Assembly: GCA_028097645.1 (NCBI GenBank)
Contig: JAOHEU010000006.1
Coordinates: forward strand, 1-37,396
Source of the DNA: Candidatus Pelagibacter sp.
GTDB taxonomy: Bacteria > Pseudomonadota > Alphaproteobacteria > Pelagibacterales > Pelagibacteraceae
DNA length: 37,396 nucleotides
Direction of reading: 5' to 3'
The position numbers and the translations under genes are program-made. Position 1 is the stretch's first letter. The number at the start of each line of letters is the position of its first letter. The notes under the pieces are model-generated. The model saw nothing but the letters and a program-made list of their open reading frames with translations. It did not search any database and had not been told where the DNA came from. Below, piece after piece: positions 1 to 11,674 of this stretch.

Positions 1-2
1 TA

Positions 3-98
3 AAATCAAAGACATTTAAGAGACTCAATAATAAAACACTTACATTTGTAGAGTTTAAAAAAGTCAACATTTCATCTTCTCAATTAAGAAAAATTTGA
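3..98 (+). CDS. nadD: 3' end of probable nicotinate-nucleotide adenylyltransferase (partial)
   Basis: An open frame enters from the left edge and stops at a TGA at 96-98, giving about 31 residues that end in VNISSSQLRKI. The serine-rich motif followed by LRK resembles the C-terminal 'ISST-x-IR' segment of NadD, which transfers AMP to nicotinate mononucleotide in NAD synthesis. NadD directly precedes rsfS in most Alphaproteobacteria, and rsfS starts 17 bases further on. The start and catalytic N-terminal part lie outside the window. The identification rests on this short tail and the neighbour, so it is tentative. Confidence 0.55.
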   Translation, partial: KSKTFKRLNNKTLTFVEFKKVNISSSQLRKI

Positions 99-115
99 TA
101 GTCTAATTCTAATTA

Positions 116-466
116 ATGGATAAAATTTCAGATCTTAAATCAGTTGTCATAGACACACTAGATCTCAACAAAGCACAAGATATTGTTACTATTGACCTTA
201 AAGATAAAAGTTCAATGGCTGATTATATGATAATTGCAAGTGGCACTTCTTCAAGACACATTCAGTCTTTATCAGAACAAGTTTTAGAAAAGTTAAAGGA
301 TAATGGCATTAAAAATTCTAAAATAGAAGGCAAAGAAAGTAATGAGTGGAAACTTGTTGATGGTATTGATTTAATTGTACATATTTTTCATCCAGAGAAA
401 AGAAAGTTTTATGAACTTGAAAAAATTTGGTCTGAACTAATCCCAAAAGAAAAAGTCATTATATGA
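116..466 (+). CDS. rsfS: Ribosomal silencing factor RsfS
   Basis: This 116-residue protein has the normal length for the RsfS/YbeB/Iojap family. These proteins bind ribosomal protein L14 on the large subunit and block subunit joining when nutrients are scarce. Family hallmarks are visible: a MADYMIIASGTSSRHIQ segment near residues 34-50, a G-x-E-G-like stretch (KIEGKESNEW) and the closing aromatic region HIFHPEKRKFYELEKIW. It follows the probable nadD tail, and its last four bases (ATGA) overlap the start of ctpA, which suggests translational coupling. In many alphaproteobacteria rlmH comes next; it is absent here. Confidence 0.93.
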   Translation: MDKISDLKSVVIDTLDLNKAQDIVTIDLKDKSSMADYMIIASGTSSRHIQSLSEQVLEKLKDNGIKNSKIEGKESNEWKLVDGIDLIVHIFHPEKRKFYELEKIWSELIPKEKVII

Positions 467-1602
467 AAAAAATTCAATTTTATTTAATAATTTTTTTATC
501 CTCTTTTTTTTTTTCGTATTCAGTAAATTCAGCTGAATTAGATATTTATAAAAAAATTGATTTATTTGGCGAAGTCCTTGAAAAAATTAATAAACAATAT
601 GTAGATGAAATTGATCAATCTGAAGGTATGGACTCAGCTATTAACGGTCTTCTTCAATCACTTGATCCTTATTCATCTTATATGTCACCAGAGATATTTC
701 AGGAAATGCAAACCGAAACTAGTGGAGAGTTTGGCGGCCTTGGAATTGAAGTTAGTATGGAGGCTGGTGTTGTAAAAGTCATTACTCCTATAGATGATAC
801 TCCCGCTTCAAAAGCAGGAATTAAAGCTGGAGACTATATTGTAAAAATAGACAATGTTCAGGTACAAGGAAAATCGTTGAGTGAAGCAGTTGACCTTATG
901 AGGGGTCTGGTGGGCACAGATATTGAGCTAACCGTAAGAAGACGAGGAGTAAAAAAAGCTCTCACATTTAATATAACAAGAGAAATAATTGAGGTTCAAT
1001 CTGTTAAATCTGATCTTTTAGAAAATAATATTGGTTACATCCGATTAACTTCTTTCAACGATAATAGTAGTGATCAAATTAAAAAAAAGATCAAAAAGTT
1101 AAAAGAAAATGAAAACTTAAAAGCATTTATATTGGATCTTAGAAATAATCCTGGTGGACTATTGACACAAGCAATAAAAATTTCTGACTTTTTTTTAGAA
1201 AATGGAGAAATAGTATCGACAAAAAGTAGAAAAAAATCAGAAAATAGAAAATGGTTTGCAAGAAAAGGAGATATTACTGATGGGAAAACTTTAGTGGTAT
1301 TGATCAATTATGGTTCTGCATCAGCATCCGAAATTGTTGCTGGAGCCCTTAAAGATCACAAAAGAGCTATAATACTTGGCGAAAATAGTTATGGTAAAGG
1401 ATCAGTACAATCTATAATTCCTTTAAAGAATAAAGGAGCTATTAGATTAACAGTTGCAAAATATTATCTTCCATCTGGAAAATCCATATCTGAAGTTGGT
1501 GTAAGACCGGATATTGAGGTAAATGAAGAAGGTGATGATTTTAGAATTAAAACTGAAACTGATAATCAATTAAATTACGCAATAAAACTACTTAACGGTT
1601 AA
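463..1602 (+). CDS. ctpA: Carboxyl-terminal processing protease (S41 family)
   Basis: A periplasmic serine protease of the CtpA/Prc family, 379 residues. A Sec signal peptide is visible (MKK, a hydrophobic stretch, likely cleavage after NSA near residue 24). A PDZ domain follows at about residues 90-165 (GGLGIEV...GIKAGDYIVKID), then the S41 catalytic core. The catalytic dyad is inferred as Ser287 in GSASASE and Lys312 in YGKGSV; their 25-residue spacing matches Prc. The protein is shorter than typical alphaproteobacterial CtpA (about 440 residues), mainly at the C-terminus. The start overlaps the rsfS stop, and rppH begins two bases after the stop. Substrates cannot be inferred from the sequence. 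Confidence 0.93.
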   Translation: MKKIQFYLIIFLSSFFFSYSVNSAELDIYKKIDLFGEVLEKINKQYVDEIDQSEGMDSAINGLLQSLDPYSSYMSPEIFQEMQTETSGEFGGLGIEVSMEAGVVKVITPIDDTPASKAGIKAGDYIVKIDNVQVQGKSLSEAVDLMRGLVGTDIELTVRRRGVKKALTFNITREIIEVQSVKSDLLENNIGYIRLTSFNDNSSDQIKKKIKKLKENENLKAFILDLRNNPGGLLTQAIKISDFFLENGEIVSTKSRKKSENRKWFARKGDITDGKTLVVLINYGSASASEIVAGALKDHKRAIILGENSYGKGSVQSIIPLKNKGAIRLTVAKYYLPSGKSISEVGVRPDIEVNEEGDDFRIKTETDNQLNYAIKLLNG

Positions 1603-1603
1603 T

Positions 1604-2080
1604 ATGAATAAGAACTTTAGCGAACTACCCTTGAGAACTGGGGTGGGAATAATTTTACTAAATAATGACAATAAAGTTTTCGTAGCAAGACGAATAGATA
1701 ATGCAAAAAAATTTTGGCAGATGCCACAAGGTGGAGTTGATGAAGGTGAGGATTTTTTAAAAGCAGCTTATAGAGAACTAGAAGAAGAAACTAGTGTAAA
1801 AAGTGTTGAATTAATTAAAGAGTTAGATGGTACAATTACCTATGAACTTCCTGATCGTTTATTGGGAATTATTTGGAAGGGTAAATACAAAGGCCAAAAA
1901 CAAAAATGGTTTTTAATGAAATTTACTGGAGATGAAAAAGAAATTGATATTAAAACTAAAAATCCAGAATTTTTAGATTGGAAATGGATAGACCTTGATC
2001 AAATTACAGAAGTAGTAGTCGACTTTAAACTACACGTTTATAAAGAACTTCAAGAAAAAGTTAAAAAAATTATTAATTAA
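1604..2080 (+). CDS. rppH: RNA pyrophosphohydrolase (Nudix)
   Basis: A 158-residue Nudix hydrolase. RppH removes pyrophosphate from the 5' end of triphosphorylated RNA and thereby triggers decay. The Nudix box lies at residues 43-65 (GGVDEGED... then RELEEE), with the metal-binding glutamates intact. The PQGG just before it and the N-terminal RTGVGIILLN are typical of RppH rather than of generic Nudix enzymes. The gene lies two bases after ctpA, a common alphaproteobacterial order. Its stop overlaps that of the convergent atpC within the palindrome TTAATTAA at 2073-2080, leaving no space for a terminator. Confidence 0.93.
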   Translation: MNKNFSELPLRTGVGIILLNNDNKVFVARRIDNAKKFWQMPQGGVDEGEDFLKAAYRELEEETSVKSVELIKELDGTITYELPDRLLGIIWKGKYKGQKQKWFLMKFTGDEKEIDIKTKNPEFLDWKWIDLDQITEVVVDFKLHVYKELQEKVKKIIN

Positions 2081-2464
2081 GAGATCTTAATACTTCAATT
2101 TTTTGATCAACTAAATATTTTGATTGATCAGAAATATCAGGCTTGCCTGCTTCCTCTTCAGCCAATTTGAGCAAGTCTTGTTGTTTAGACTTATCTAAAT
2201 CTGTAAGATTGAAAATTGAGCTTGTTAAAATTGATAAATTATTATTTTTAAATTCAACAATCCCATCTTCAACATAATAGTTTTCATCTCCAGATTTAGA
2301 TAAAATTTTGATAATTCCAGGTTTTAAAAATGAAATAATAGAAATGTGATCTTTAAGTATACCCATTTCTCCTTCAAAAGCAGGTACAACAACCTCAGAA
2401 ACATCCTCTTTAACTAAAAAAGATTTTTCTGGGTTTACTATCTCAATCTTAAACTCTTCACTCA

Positions 2465-2465
<1 letters not shown>
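2073..2465 (-). CDS. atpC: F1 ATP synthase epsilon subunit
   Basis: This 130-residue protein is the epsilon subunit, which sits on the central stalk and couples and regulates rotation. The N-terminal beta-sandwich is recognisable (FKIEIVNPEKSFL, then VVPAFEGEMGILKDH, the family signature). A short helical C-terminal part follows (LLKLAEEEAGKPD). It is the last gene of the atpHAGDC run, and its ATG overlaps the atpD stop by one base. Its stop codon interlocks with that of the convergent rppH. Confidence 0.95.
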
Positions 2466-4761
<2,296 letters not shown>

Positions 4762-4767
4762 AATAAA

Positions 4768-6303
4768 TTAAGATTTAAAGTTTTCCTTTAACTGAGTAAT
4801 TACTTCGATTAGTAATTTTTCTTTATCATCCTCAAGTTTACCTGAGCTTTGAATTGACTCAATTATTTCAGGTTTATCAGACTTACATTTTTCAATGATT
4901 TTGTTTTCAAACTCAGCAATATCTTTTAATTCAATATCATCCAAATATCCCTTTACTCCACAGAAGACCGAAATAACTTGTTCAGCTACTGTCATTGGTG
5001 AATATTGTTTTTGTTTAAGAAGTTCAGTTAATTTTGATCCTCTATTTAAAAGTTGCTGCGTTGATGCATCTAAATCAGAACCAAATTGAGCAAAAGCAGC
5101 CATCTCTCTGTACTGTGCTAATTCTAGTTTCATTGATCCAGAAACTTTTTTCATCGCTTTTGTTTGCGCTGAAGAACCAACTCTAGAAACAGACAATCCT
5201 ACGTTAATAGCAGGTCTAATCCCTTGGTTAAAAAGTTCAGTTTCTAAGAAAATTTGACCATCTGTAATTGAAATCACGTTAGTTGGAATAAACGCTGACA
5301 CGTCACCACCTTGTGTTTCAATAATTGGAAGTGCTGTTAAAGAACCTCCACCATGTTCATCACTTAATTTCGCCGCTCTTTCTAACAATCTACTGTGTAG
5401 ATAGAATACATCACCAGGGTAAGCTTCACGTCCTGGAGGTCTTCTTAAAAGTAGAGACATCTGTCTATAAGCTACGGCCTGCTTAGATAAATCATCATAA
5501 ATAATTAATCCATGCATTCCATTATCTCTAAAATATTCACCCATTGCACACCCTGTATAAGGCGCTAAAAACTGAAGGGGCGCAGAGTCAGATGCTGTCG
5601 CTGCAACGATTGTTGTGTACTCCATTGCTCCAGCTTCCTCTAATGTTTTTTGAATTTGTCTTACAGTTGATCTTTTTTGACCAATCGCAACATAAATACA
5701 ATAAAGCTTTTGTTTCTCATCACCAGACTCATTAATTTTCTTTTGGTTAATAATCGCATCGATTGCAACTGCAGTTTTACCTGTTTGTCTATCACCAATA
5801 ATTAACTCACGCTGTCCTCTTCCAACTGGAACTAGACTGTCAATAGATTTCAAACCTGTTTGCATAGGTTCACTAACTGACTGTCTTGGAATAATTCCTG
5901 GAGCTTTAACTTCAACTCTGCTTTTTTGAACACTTTTATCTAAAGGTCCTTTACCATCAATTGGATTTCCTAATCCATCAACAACTCTACCTAACAATTC
6001 TTTTCCAACTGGAGTATCAACAATGTTTCCAGTTCTTTTAACTGTATCACCTTCTTTAATATTTCTGTCATCTCCAAAAATTACAACACCAACATTTTCG
6101 CTTTCTAGGTTTAGAGCCATACCTTTGGAACCATCAGCAAACTCTACCATTTCTCCAGCCTGAACGTTATCAAGACCATAAATTCTAGCGATACCATCTC
6201 CTACTGATAATACTTGCCCAACTTCGGTTACTTCTGCTTTATCACCAAAATTTTTAATTTGTTCTTTTAGTATCTTCGTTACTTCTGAAGGATTTATTTC
6301 CAT
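4768..6303 (-). CDS. atpA: F1 ATP synthase alpha subunit
   Basis: The 511-residue non-catalytic nucleotide-binding alpha subunit. The P-loop GDRQTGKT is at residues 170-177, and [20 protein letters not shown] is the alpha-subunit signature. The N-terminal helix ([14 protein letters not shown]) that contacts the delta subunit is present. The start follows directly on the atpH stop. No oddity was seen. Confidence 0.98.
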   Translation of the reverse strand: MEINPSEVTKILKEQIKNFGDKAEVTEVGQVLSVGDGIARIYGLDNVQAGEMVEFADGSKGMALNLESENVGVVIFGDDRNIKEGDTVKRTGNIVDTPVGKELLGRVVDGLGNPIDGKGPLDKSVQKSRVEVKAPGIIPRQSVSEPMQTGLKSIDSLVPVGRGQRELIIGDRQTGKTAVAIDAIINQKKINESGDEKQKLYCIYVAIGQKRSTVRQIQKTLEEAGAMEYTTIVAATASDSAPLQFLAPYTGCAMGEYFRDNGMHGLIIYDDLSKQAVAYRQMSLLLRRPPGREAYPGDVFYLHSRLLERAAKLSDEHGGGSLTALPIIETQGGDVSAFIPTNVISITDGQIFLETELFNQGIRPAINVGLSVSRVGSSAQTKAMKKVSGSMKLELAQYREMAAFAQFGSDLDASTQQLLNRGSKLTELLKQKQYSPMTVAEQVISVFCGVKGYLDDIELKDIAEFENKIIEKCKSDKPEIIESIQSSGKLEDDKEKLLIEVITQLKENFKS

Positions 6304-6861
6304 TTATGCCTCTATCATTCTGTTTTCGATTTGTTGTAATTTATTTTTAATTGAGGTGTCCACCATAGTACTTCCAACTTGCACTACTAAGCCTCCTATT
6401 AAACTTTGATCATGTTTGTAGTTTAATTTTATTTTTGAGCTAAAGTTTTTCGTTAGCTCATCTGTGATTTTAGAAATTTCGTCACCAGATAATTCTTTTG
6501 CAGATTTTAATTCTGCTTTTAATTCTCCTCTTTTTTTTGAACAAGTTTCAATAAAACTCTTTAAAATTTGTTCTACGTAAAAAAAACGTCTTTTAGTGAT
6601 TAAAAAACTTAAAAAATTTTTTAATAAATTTTCAAATTTATTATTATTAGAAATATTGTCTAAAACTTTTAAAAGATCTTCTTGGCTGTTTGTGGGGTCC
6701 TTAATTAAATTTGAAAAATCTTTACTTGATGAAATCAAACTTAAGATAGATAAAGATTGATCTTCTACTTGTGAAAGAATATCATTTTCACTTGCAAGCT
6801 CATACAAAGCTAAAGAATATCTATCAGCTGAAGTTATTGAAAATCTCTTATTTTTACTCAA
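6304..6861 (-). CDS. atpH: F1 ATP synthase delta subunit (TTG start)
   Basis: The 185-residue delta (OSCP-like) subunit, which joins F1 to the peripheral stalk. The N-terminal segment (SADRYSLALYELASEND) and the C-terminal GGLVVQVGSTMVDTSIKNKLQ are typical. There is no ATG at the expected start; the reading frame begins with TTG at 6859-6861. An AGAGG ribosome-binding site seven bases upstream supports this start. A stop occurs 10-11 codons further upstream, so no long alternative exists. It is the first gene of atpHAGDC. No Fo genes (atpB, atpE, atpF) are present in the window. Confidence 0.93.
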   Translation of the reverse strand: MSKNKRFSITSADRYSLALYELASENDILSQVEDQSLSILSLISSSKDFSNLIKDPTNSQEDLLKVLDNISNNNKFENLLKNFLSFLITKRRFFYVEQILKSFIETCSKKRGELKAELKSAKELSGDEISKITDELTKNFSSKIKLNYKHDQSLIGGLVVQVGSTMVDTSIKNKLQQIENRMIEA

Positions 6862-6905
6862 CTTGGTGCCTCTGTTATGTTGAAGATTATTTTAAAATCA
6901 CGCTC

Positions 6906-6934
6906 TAATTAGCATATGACTATAATGTCTTCAA
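6906..6934 (-). promoter_or_regulatory. Candidate promoter of the atpHAGDC operon
   Basis: On the minus strand, TTGAAG (6929-6934) is followed after 17 bases by TAATTA (6906-6911), about 45 bases before the atpH start. The -35 match is fair and the -10 match is weak, but this is one of only two intergenic gaps over 100 bases in the minus-strand run, which makes a promoter plausible. AT-rich DNA produces such matches by chance. Confidence 0.35.
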
Positions 6935-6948
6935 GTAGCACATTCGTT

Positions 6949-6969
6949 AAAAAGTCCTTTTTTTAAAGG
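6949..6969 (-). terminator. Weak candidate terminator after priA
   Basis: Immediately after the priA stop on the minus strand, CCTTT and AAAGG can pair around a four-base A loop (6956-6969). Two bases later there are five Ts (6949-6953). The stem is short and AT-rich, so termination would be inefficient at best. Its position between priA and the atp genes fits. Confidence 0.35.
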
Positions 6970-8925
6970 TTAATTGAAGTTTATTGGATCAACATCAACT
7001 GAAAGTTTTATTCCTGATGAAAATTTGTAATTTGGGATAATTTGAGCGATTGAGTTCTGTAATTTGAGAGATTTTGAACCCCTAATTAACATTCTTATTC
7101 TAAATTTCCTTTTTAATCTGAAAATTGGTGCACTAACGGGTCCTAACACAGTTCCATTAATTTTTTTTTCAATAAAGTTTTTAAAATAAAAGGCTTCTTT
7201 TTCTAATTTGTCCTCATTATCTCCTGTTAAGATTAGAGAGATAAATCTTTGAAATGGTGGAAGCTTGTTTTGTCTTCTAATATCTAATTCTCTATCAAGA
7301 AAAATATCAGGATTACTATTAGTTAAATCTGTAATCATTTTAGTATTTGCATTGTAAGTTTGAAAATACACAGTTGCAGGTTTTCCTGTTCTTCCAGCTC
7401 GACCAGATAGTTGATGATACAATTGTAAATTTTTTTCAGCTCCTCTTAAATCATGTCCCTGTGAAGAAAGATCAATATCAACAACAACAATGCAATTAAG
7501 GCTTGGAAAATGAAAGCCTTTCGAAATTAACTGGGTTCCAACTAAAATTTGAACTTCATTATTAATTATTTTTTCTAATTTTTCACTAGAACTTTTTTTA
7601 TTCATTGTATCGCTTGAAAAAATTTCAATTTTTTTTGATGGAAAGTTTTTTTTAACCTCTTCAGATATTCTTTCAACACCAGGACCACTAAAAATAAATT
7701 CGCAATCCCCATCTTTTATACAAGTTCTTTTTAAAGAGGATTTAAAACCACAATAATGGCATAATAAATTATTCTTTTTTTTATGGTAAACTAAATTAAT
7801 TGAACAATTGGGACATGAGTAACTATTGAAGCATTTATTACAAAGTACATGTGGAGAAAACCCTCGTCTATTTAAAAAAAATAATACCTGATCATTTTTA
7901 TCTAGATGAAAATTTACTTTCTCAATTATTTTTTTTGATAACCAAGATTGTTTTTCTAATTTTGTTTCATTAAGATTAATTATTTCATAATTTGGTAATG
8001 ATGCGTTTTGATAACGTTTTTCTAATTTAGAAATACTATACTTACCTTTTTTAACGTTTTCATAAGTTTCAATTGAAGGAACAGCAGTTATTAAATTGAT
8101 AGGGATATTTTCAAATGATGCTCTTGAAATAGCCATATCTCTTGCATTATAAGTGACACCTTCATCTTGTTTGTAAGATTGATCGTGTTCTTCATCAACA
8201 ATAATTAAACCTAATTTTTTGAATGGTAAGAATAATGATGATCTAGCACCTATGACAACTTTAATTTCTCCATTTGCAATTCCGCTCCAAATAATTTCTT
8301 TCTTTTTTTTTGTAACACCAGAATGCCAAACTGCAGGAGTAAAACCAAAAAACTCTATAAATTTTTTTTCAAACTGACCAGTTAAACCAATCTCAGGTAA
8401 TAAGATTAACCCCTGAAAACCCTTATTTATAATGTCTTTAAGGGCTTCAAAGTATACCATGGTCTTACCTGAGCCAGTTGTTCCTTGTAAAACATGGACT
8501 CTAAATTTTTGATTAGAAACATTCATCTTTTTAAGAGATTTTTTTTGTTCATCAGAAAGCTCAATTGAATTTTTTTTAATATTTGTATCAAAAATTTTGT
8601 AAGCATCTTTTTGAATTTTTTCGACAGCGTTACTACTTAACAAAACTAGTTTTAAAGCCATACCTCTTGGAATTATATTATATTCAGAAAACCAATTAAG
8701 AAATTTTATAGTTGTTTTTTTTAAAGGTGTTACATCTAATTTTTTCAAAACACTCTTTATCTTAAAGTTTCTATTATTTCTTTTTTCAAATTCATCCCAA
8801 ACTATTCCTGTAATTTTAGATTTGCCAAAGGGGACAACTACATAATCACCGACTTTTAAATTAATATCGCTCTCATAAGTAAAAGGATGATTAAATATAT
8901 TTGGTAAAAGAATCGGTACTTTCAT
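6970..8925 (-). CDS. priA: Primosomal protein N', replication restart helicase
   Basis: PriA is a superfamily 2 helicase that reloads DnaB at stalled or collapsed forks. This 651-residue version is shorter than E. coli PriA (about 730). The N-terminal DNA-binding domain occupies roughly residues 1-100. Walker A GTTGSGKT is at 148-155 and the DEEH box at 244-247. Eight zinc-binding cysteines lie at 362, 365, 371, 374, 389, 392, 402 and 408. The helicase C-terminal motifs QLISKGFHFP and QLSGRAGRTGKP follow. A priA next to atpH is a common alphaproteobacterial arrangement. It lies 22 bases downstream of lpd. Confidence 0.95.
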   Translation of the reverse strand: MKVPILLPNIFNHPFTYESDINLKVGDYVVVPFGKSKITGIVWDEFEKRNNRNFKIKSVLKKLDVTPLKKTTIKFLNWFSEYNIIPRGMALKLVLLSSNAVEKIQKDAYKIFDTNIKKNSIELSDEQKKSLKKMNVSNQKFRVHVLQGTTGSGKTMVYFEALKDIINKGFQGLILLPEIGLTGQFEKKFIEFFGFTPAVWHSGVTKKKKEIIWSGIANGEIKVVIGARSSLFLPFKKLGLIIVDEEHDQSYKQDEGVTYNARDMAISRASFENIPINLITAVPSIETYENVKKGKYSISKLEKRYQNASLPNYEIINLNETKLEKQSWLSKKIIEKVNFHLDKNDQVLFFLNRRGFSPHVLCNKCFNSYSCPNCSINLVYHKKKNNLLCHYCGFKSSLKRTCIKDGDCEFIFSGPGVERISEEVKKNFPSKKIEIFSSDTMNKKSSSEKLEKIINNEVQILVGTQLISKGFHFPSLNCIVVVDIDLSSQGHDLRGAEKNLQLYHQLSGRAGRTGKPATVYFQTYNANTKMITDLTNSNPDIFLDRELDIRRQNKLPPFQRFISLILTGDNEDKLEKEAFYFKNFIEKKINGTVLGPVSAPIFRLKRKFRIRMLIRGSKSLKLQNSIAQIIPNYKFSSGIKLSVDVDPINFN

Positions 8926-8947
8926 ATTTTAATAATATGAAAAATTA

Positions 8948-10348
8948 TTAAGAGTGTATTGCTCTTTTATCTACTGATAATGCTGCTTCTTTAACAGCCT
9001 CTGAAAATGTTGGATGGGCATGGCAAGTTCTTGCGATATCCTCTGAGCTTGCACCAAATTCCATTGCAACACCTATTTCTGCAATAAGTTCTCCTGCGTG
9101 AGGACCTATTATATGTGCACCTAAAACTTTATCTGTGCTTTCGTCTGCTAAAATTTTAACAAACCCCTCTGCATCATCTATAGCTTTTGCTCTAGAGTTT
9201 GCCATAAATGAAAACTTACCAATTTTATATTTTGTATTCAATTCTTTTAATTGTTCTTCAGTCTTACCTATAGATGCAACTTCTGGTGTTGTATAAACAA
9301 CTCCAGGAATTGTATCATAATTAACGTGCCCTGATTGACCTACAATATTTTCTGCAACTGCAATTCCTTCATCTTCTGCTTTATGAGCAAGCATTGGCCC
9401 ACTTATAACATCACCTATCGCATAAATATTATCAATATTAGTTTTAAATGTATTGTCTGTTTTAACTCTTTTTCTTTCATCTAGTTCAACTCCAACAGAT
9501 TCTAGATTTAAGCCATTCGTATTTGCTTTTCGTCCAACTGAAATAAGTACAACATCACATTCAAATTTATTTTTATTTCCATCTTTATCAACTGTTGAAA
9601 CCACAGCTCCTGATTTATTATTTTGAATAGCTTCAACTTTATTTTGCATGTTAAATTTGATGCCTTGTTTTTTTAATATCTTCATAAATTCTGATGAAAT
9701 TTCTTTATCCATACCAGGAGTAATATGATCTAGGAATTCTACCACTTGAACTTCAGCTCCTAATCTTGACCAAACTGATCCCATCTCTAATCCAATGTAA
9801 CCACCTCCCACTACAACCATTTTATTTGGTACTTTATCTAATTTTAATGCACCTGTTGAAGATACAATAACTTTCTCATCAATTTCTATTCCAGGTAAAG
9901 ATACTGGTACAGAACCAGTTGCTATCACTGTTTTTTCAGCCTGGATAACTGTCTCTTTGTTTTGGTCATCTCTAATTATAATTTCATTTTGAGATTTGAA
10001 GCTTCCAGTTCCCTTGTAATAGGTAACCTTATTTTTTTTCAGCAAAAATTCGACACCTTTAGTAAGAATAGTCACTGCTTTATCTTTACTTTTCATCATT
10101 TTTTTAAGATTTAGCTTAACTTCACCAACTTCAATTCCTTTACTAGATAAGTTTTGAACTTTATGAAACTCCTCAGATAAATTTAACAAGCTTTTTGAAG
10201 GTATACACCCAACATTTAAACACGTTCCTCCAAGAGATCCTCTCGACTCAATACATGCTGTTTTTAATCCAAGCTGAGCAAGTCTAATAGCACAAACATA
10301 TCCACCGGGACCCCCTCCAATTACTACTGCTTGAAATTTTTCTGACAT
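8948..10348 (-). CDS. lpd: Dihydrolipoamide dehydrogenase (E3)
   Basis: The 466-residue FAD flavoprotein that reoxidises dihydrolipoamide with NAD+. The FAD-binding GGGPGG is at residues 11-16, the redox-active pair Cys43/Cys48 is in GGTCLNVGC, and the NAD-binding GGGYIGLEMG lies near residue 180. The catalytic histidine is in HAHPTFSEA near the C-terminus. Its start abuts the sucB stop with no spacer, so it is the E3 of the 2-oxoglutarate dehydrogenase complex here. It may also serve pyruvate dehydrogenase and glycine cleavage, which cannot be judged from this window. Confidence 0.97.
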   Translation of the reverse strand: MSEKFQAVVIGGGPGGYVCAIRLAQLGLKTACIESRGSLGGTCLNVGCIPSKSLLNLSEEFHKVQNLSSKGIEVGEVKLNLKKMMKSKDKAVTILTKGVEFLLKKNKVTYYKGTGSFKSQNEIIIRDDQNKETVIQAEKTVIATGSVPVSLPGIEIDEKVIVSSTGALKLDKVPNKMVVVGGGYIGLEMGSVWSRLGAEVQVVEFLDHITPGMDKEISSEFMKILKKQGIKFNMQNKVEAIQNNKSGAVVSTVDKDGNKNKFECDVVLISVGRKANTNGLNLESVGVELDERKRVKTDNTFKTNIDNIYAIGDVISGPMLAHKAEDEGIAVAENIVGQSGHVNYDTIPGVVYTTPEVASIGKTEEQLKELNTKYKIGKFSFMANSRAKAIDDAEGFVKILADESTDKVLGAHIIGPHAGELIAEIGVAMEFGASSEDIARTCHAHPTFSEAVKEAALSVDKRAIHS

Positions 10349-11668
10349 TTAAATATCCAAAAATAACCGTCTAGGGTCTTCTAAATTTTCTTTAACCATT
10401 TTTAAAAATGAAACTGACTCTTTGCCGTCAATTATTCTATGATCATATGACAAAGCTAAATACATAATAGGTCTAATTTTTATTTCTCCATCAACCACAA
10501 CAGGTCTTTCAACAATATTATGCATTCCGAGTACCCCTGATTGAGGAAGGTTCAATATTGGTGTTGATAACATTGATCCATACACACCACCATTACTAAT
10601 TGTAAATGTTCCGCCTTGAAGATCTTCAATAGTTAATTTTCCATCTCTTGCTTTTTCTGAAATTTCTTTAATATTTTTTTCAATATCAGCAAATGATAAT
10701 TCATCAGCATTTCTTAATACAGGTACAACTAAACCTTTTTCAGTTCCTACAGCAAAACTAAGATTATAATAATTTTTGTAAATTATTTCATCGCCATCAA
10801 TTTCAGCATTAACTGCTGGGAAATTTTTTAATGCAACAACACACGCTTTAACAAAAAAAGACATAAAACCTAATTTTATTCCATAACGACTTTGAAAATC
10901 TTGCTGATTTTCTTTTCTCATTTCCATAATATTAGTCATATCAACTTCATTAAATGTAGTTAACAAAGCTGCATTTTCTTGAGCTTGTTTTAATCTCTTA
11001 GCTATCGTCTGTCTTAGTCTGGTCATTTTAATTCTTTCTTCTTGACCATACTTAACTTTTCTCTCTGAAGGCTGTGGATTTGCTCCCATTAAGCTTATGA
11101 GATCACCCTTTAAAACTCTTCCATCTTTCCCTGAACCTTGAACTGAATTAATATCTATTTTATTTTCTACAACAATTTTTCTTACTGCAGGTGAAAGTGT
11201 TTGGCTTTCTGTATTAGTTTTAGGTTCTGATTTTTCTATTTTAGTTTTTGGAGTTTCTTCTTCTATAACTTCATCAGTTAAAACTAATGGTTCTTGCAGA
11301 TCATTTTTTTCTGTTGCTTCTTCAAAAATTTTTGGTTCTTTTTTAGATGGATCTAATTTAATTACATTGTCTTCATTTTGAGCAGGTTCTACCTTTTTAA
11401 TCTCTTCTTTTTTGACTGAACTTGCTGATCCACTTTCTGATACCAAACCAAGCAATGCTCCTACTTCTACAACCGAACCATCTTTTGAATTTATTTCAGT
11501 TAAAATACCCTTTACTGGCGATGGTACTTCAAGATTAACTTTGTCTGTTTCAAGCTCTACAATTGGCTCATCTGCTTCTACAGCATCTCCAGTATTTTTA
11601 AGCCATTTTGCTACTGTTGCCTCAGTAATACTTTCTCCAAGAACTGGAACTACAATTTTTTCACTCAT
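10349..11668 (-). CDS. sucB: 2-Oxoglutarate dehydrogenase E2 (dihydrolipoyl succinyltransferase)
   Basis: The 439-residue E2 core of the 2-oxoglutarate dehydrogenase complex. A single lipoyl domain covers about residues 1-77, with the lipoylated Lys43 in ETDKVNLEV. The E3/E1-binding domain lies at about 155-195 ([15 protein letters not shown]...[10 protein letters not shown]). The catalytic domain ends with [10 protein letters not shown], which contains the active histidine. The linker at about 78-155 is rich in Lys, Glu and Thr, not the usual flexible Ala/Pro type. It lies between sucA (6 bases) and lpd (0 bases). Confidence 0.96.
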   Translation of the reverse strand: MSEKIVVPVLGESITEATVAKWLKNTGDAVEADEPIVELETDKVNLEVPSPVKGILTEINSKDGSVVEVGALLGLVSESGSASSVKKEEIKKVEPAQNEDNVIKLDPSKKEPKIFEEATEKNDLQEPLVLTDEVIEEETPKTKIEKSEPKTNTESQTLSPAVRKIVVENKIDINSVQGSGKDGRVLKGDLISLMGANPQPSERKVKYGQEERIKMTRLRQTIAKRLKQAQENAALLTTFNEVDMTNIMEMRKENQQDFQSRYGIKLGFMSFFVKACVVALKNFPAVNAEIDGDEIIYKNYYNLSFAVGTEKGLVVPVLRNADELSFADIEKNIKEISEKARDGKLTIEDLQGGTFTISNGGVYGSMLSTPILNLPQSGVLGMHNIVERPVVVDGEIKIRPIMYLALSYDHRIIDGKESVSFLKMVKENLEDPRRLFLDI

Positions 11669-11674
11669 TTATAA

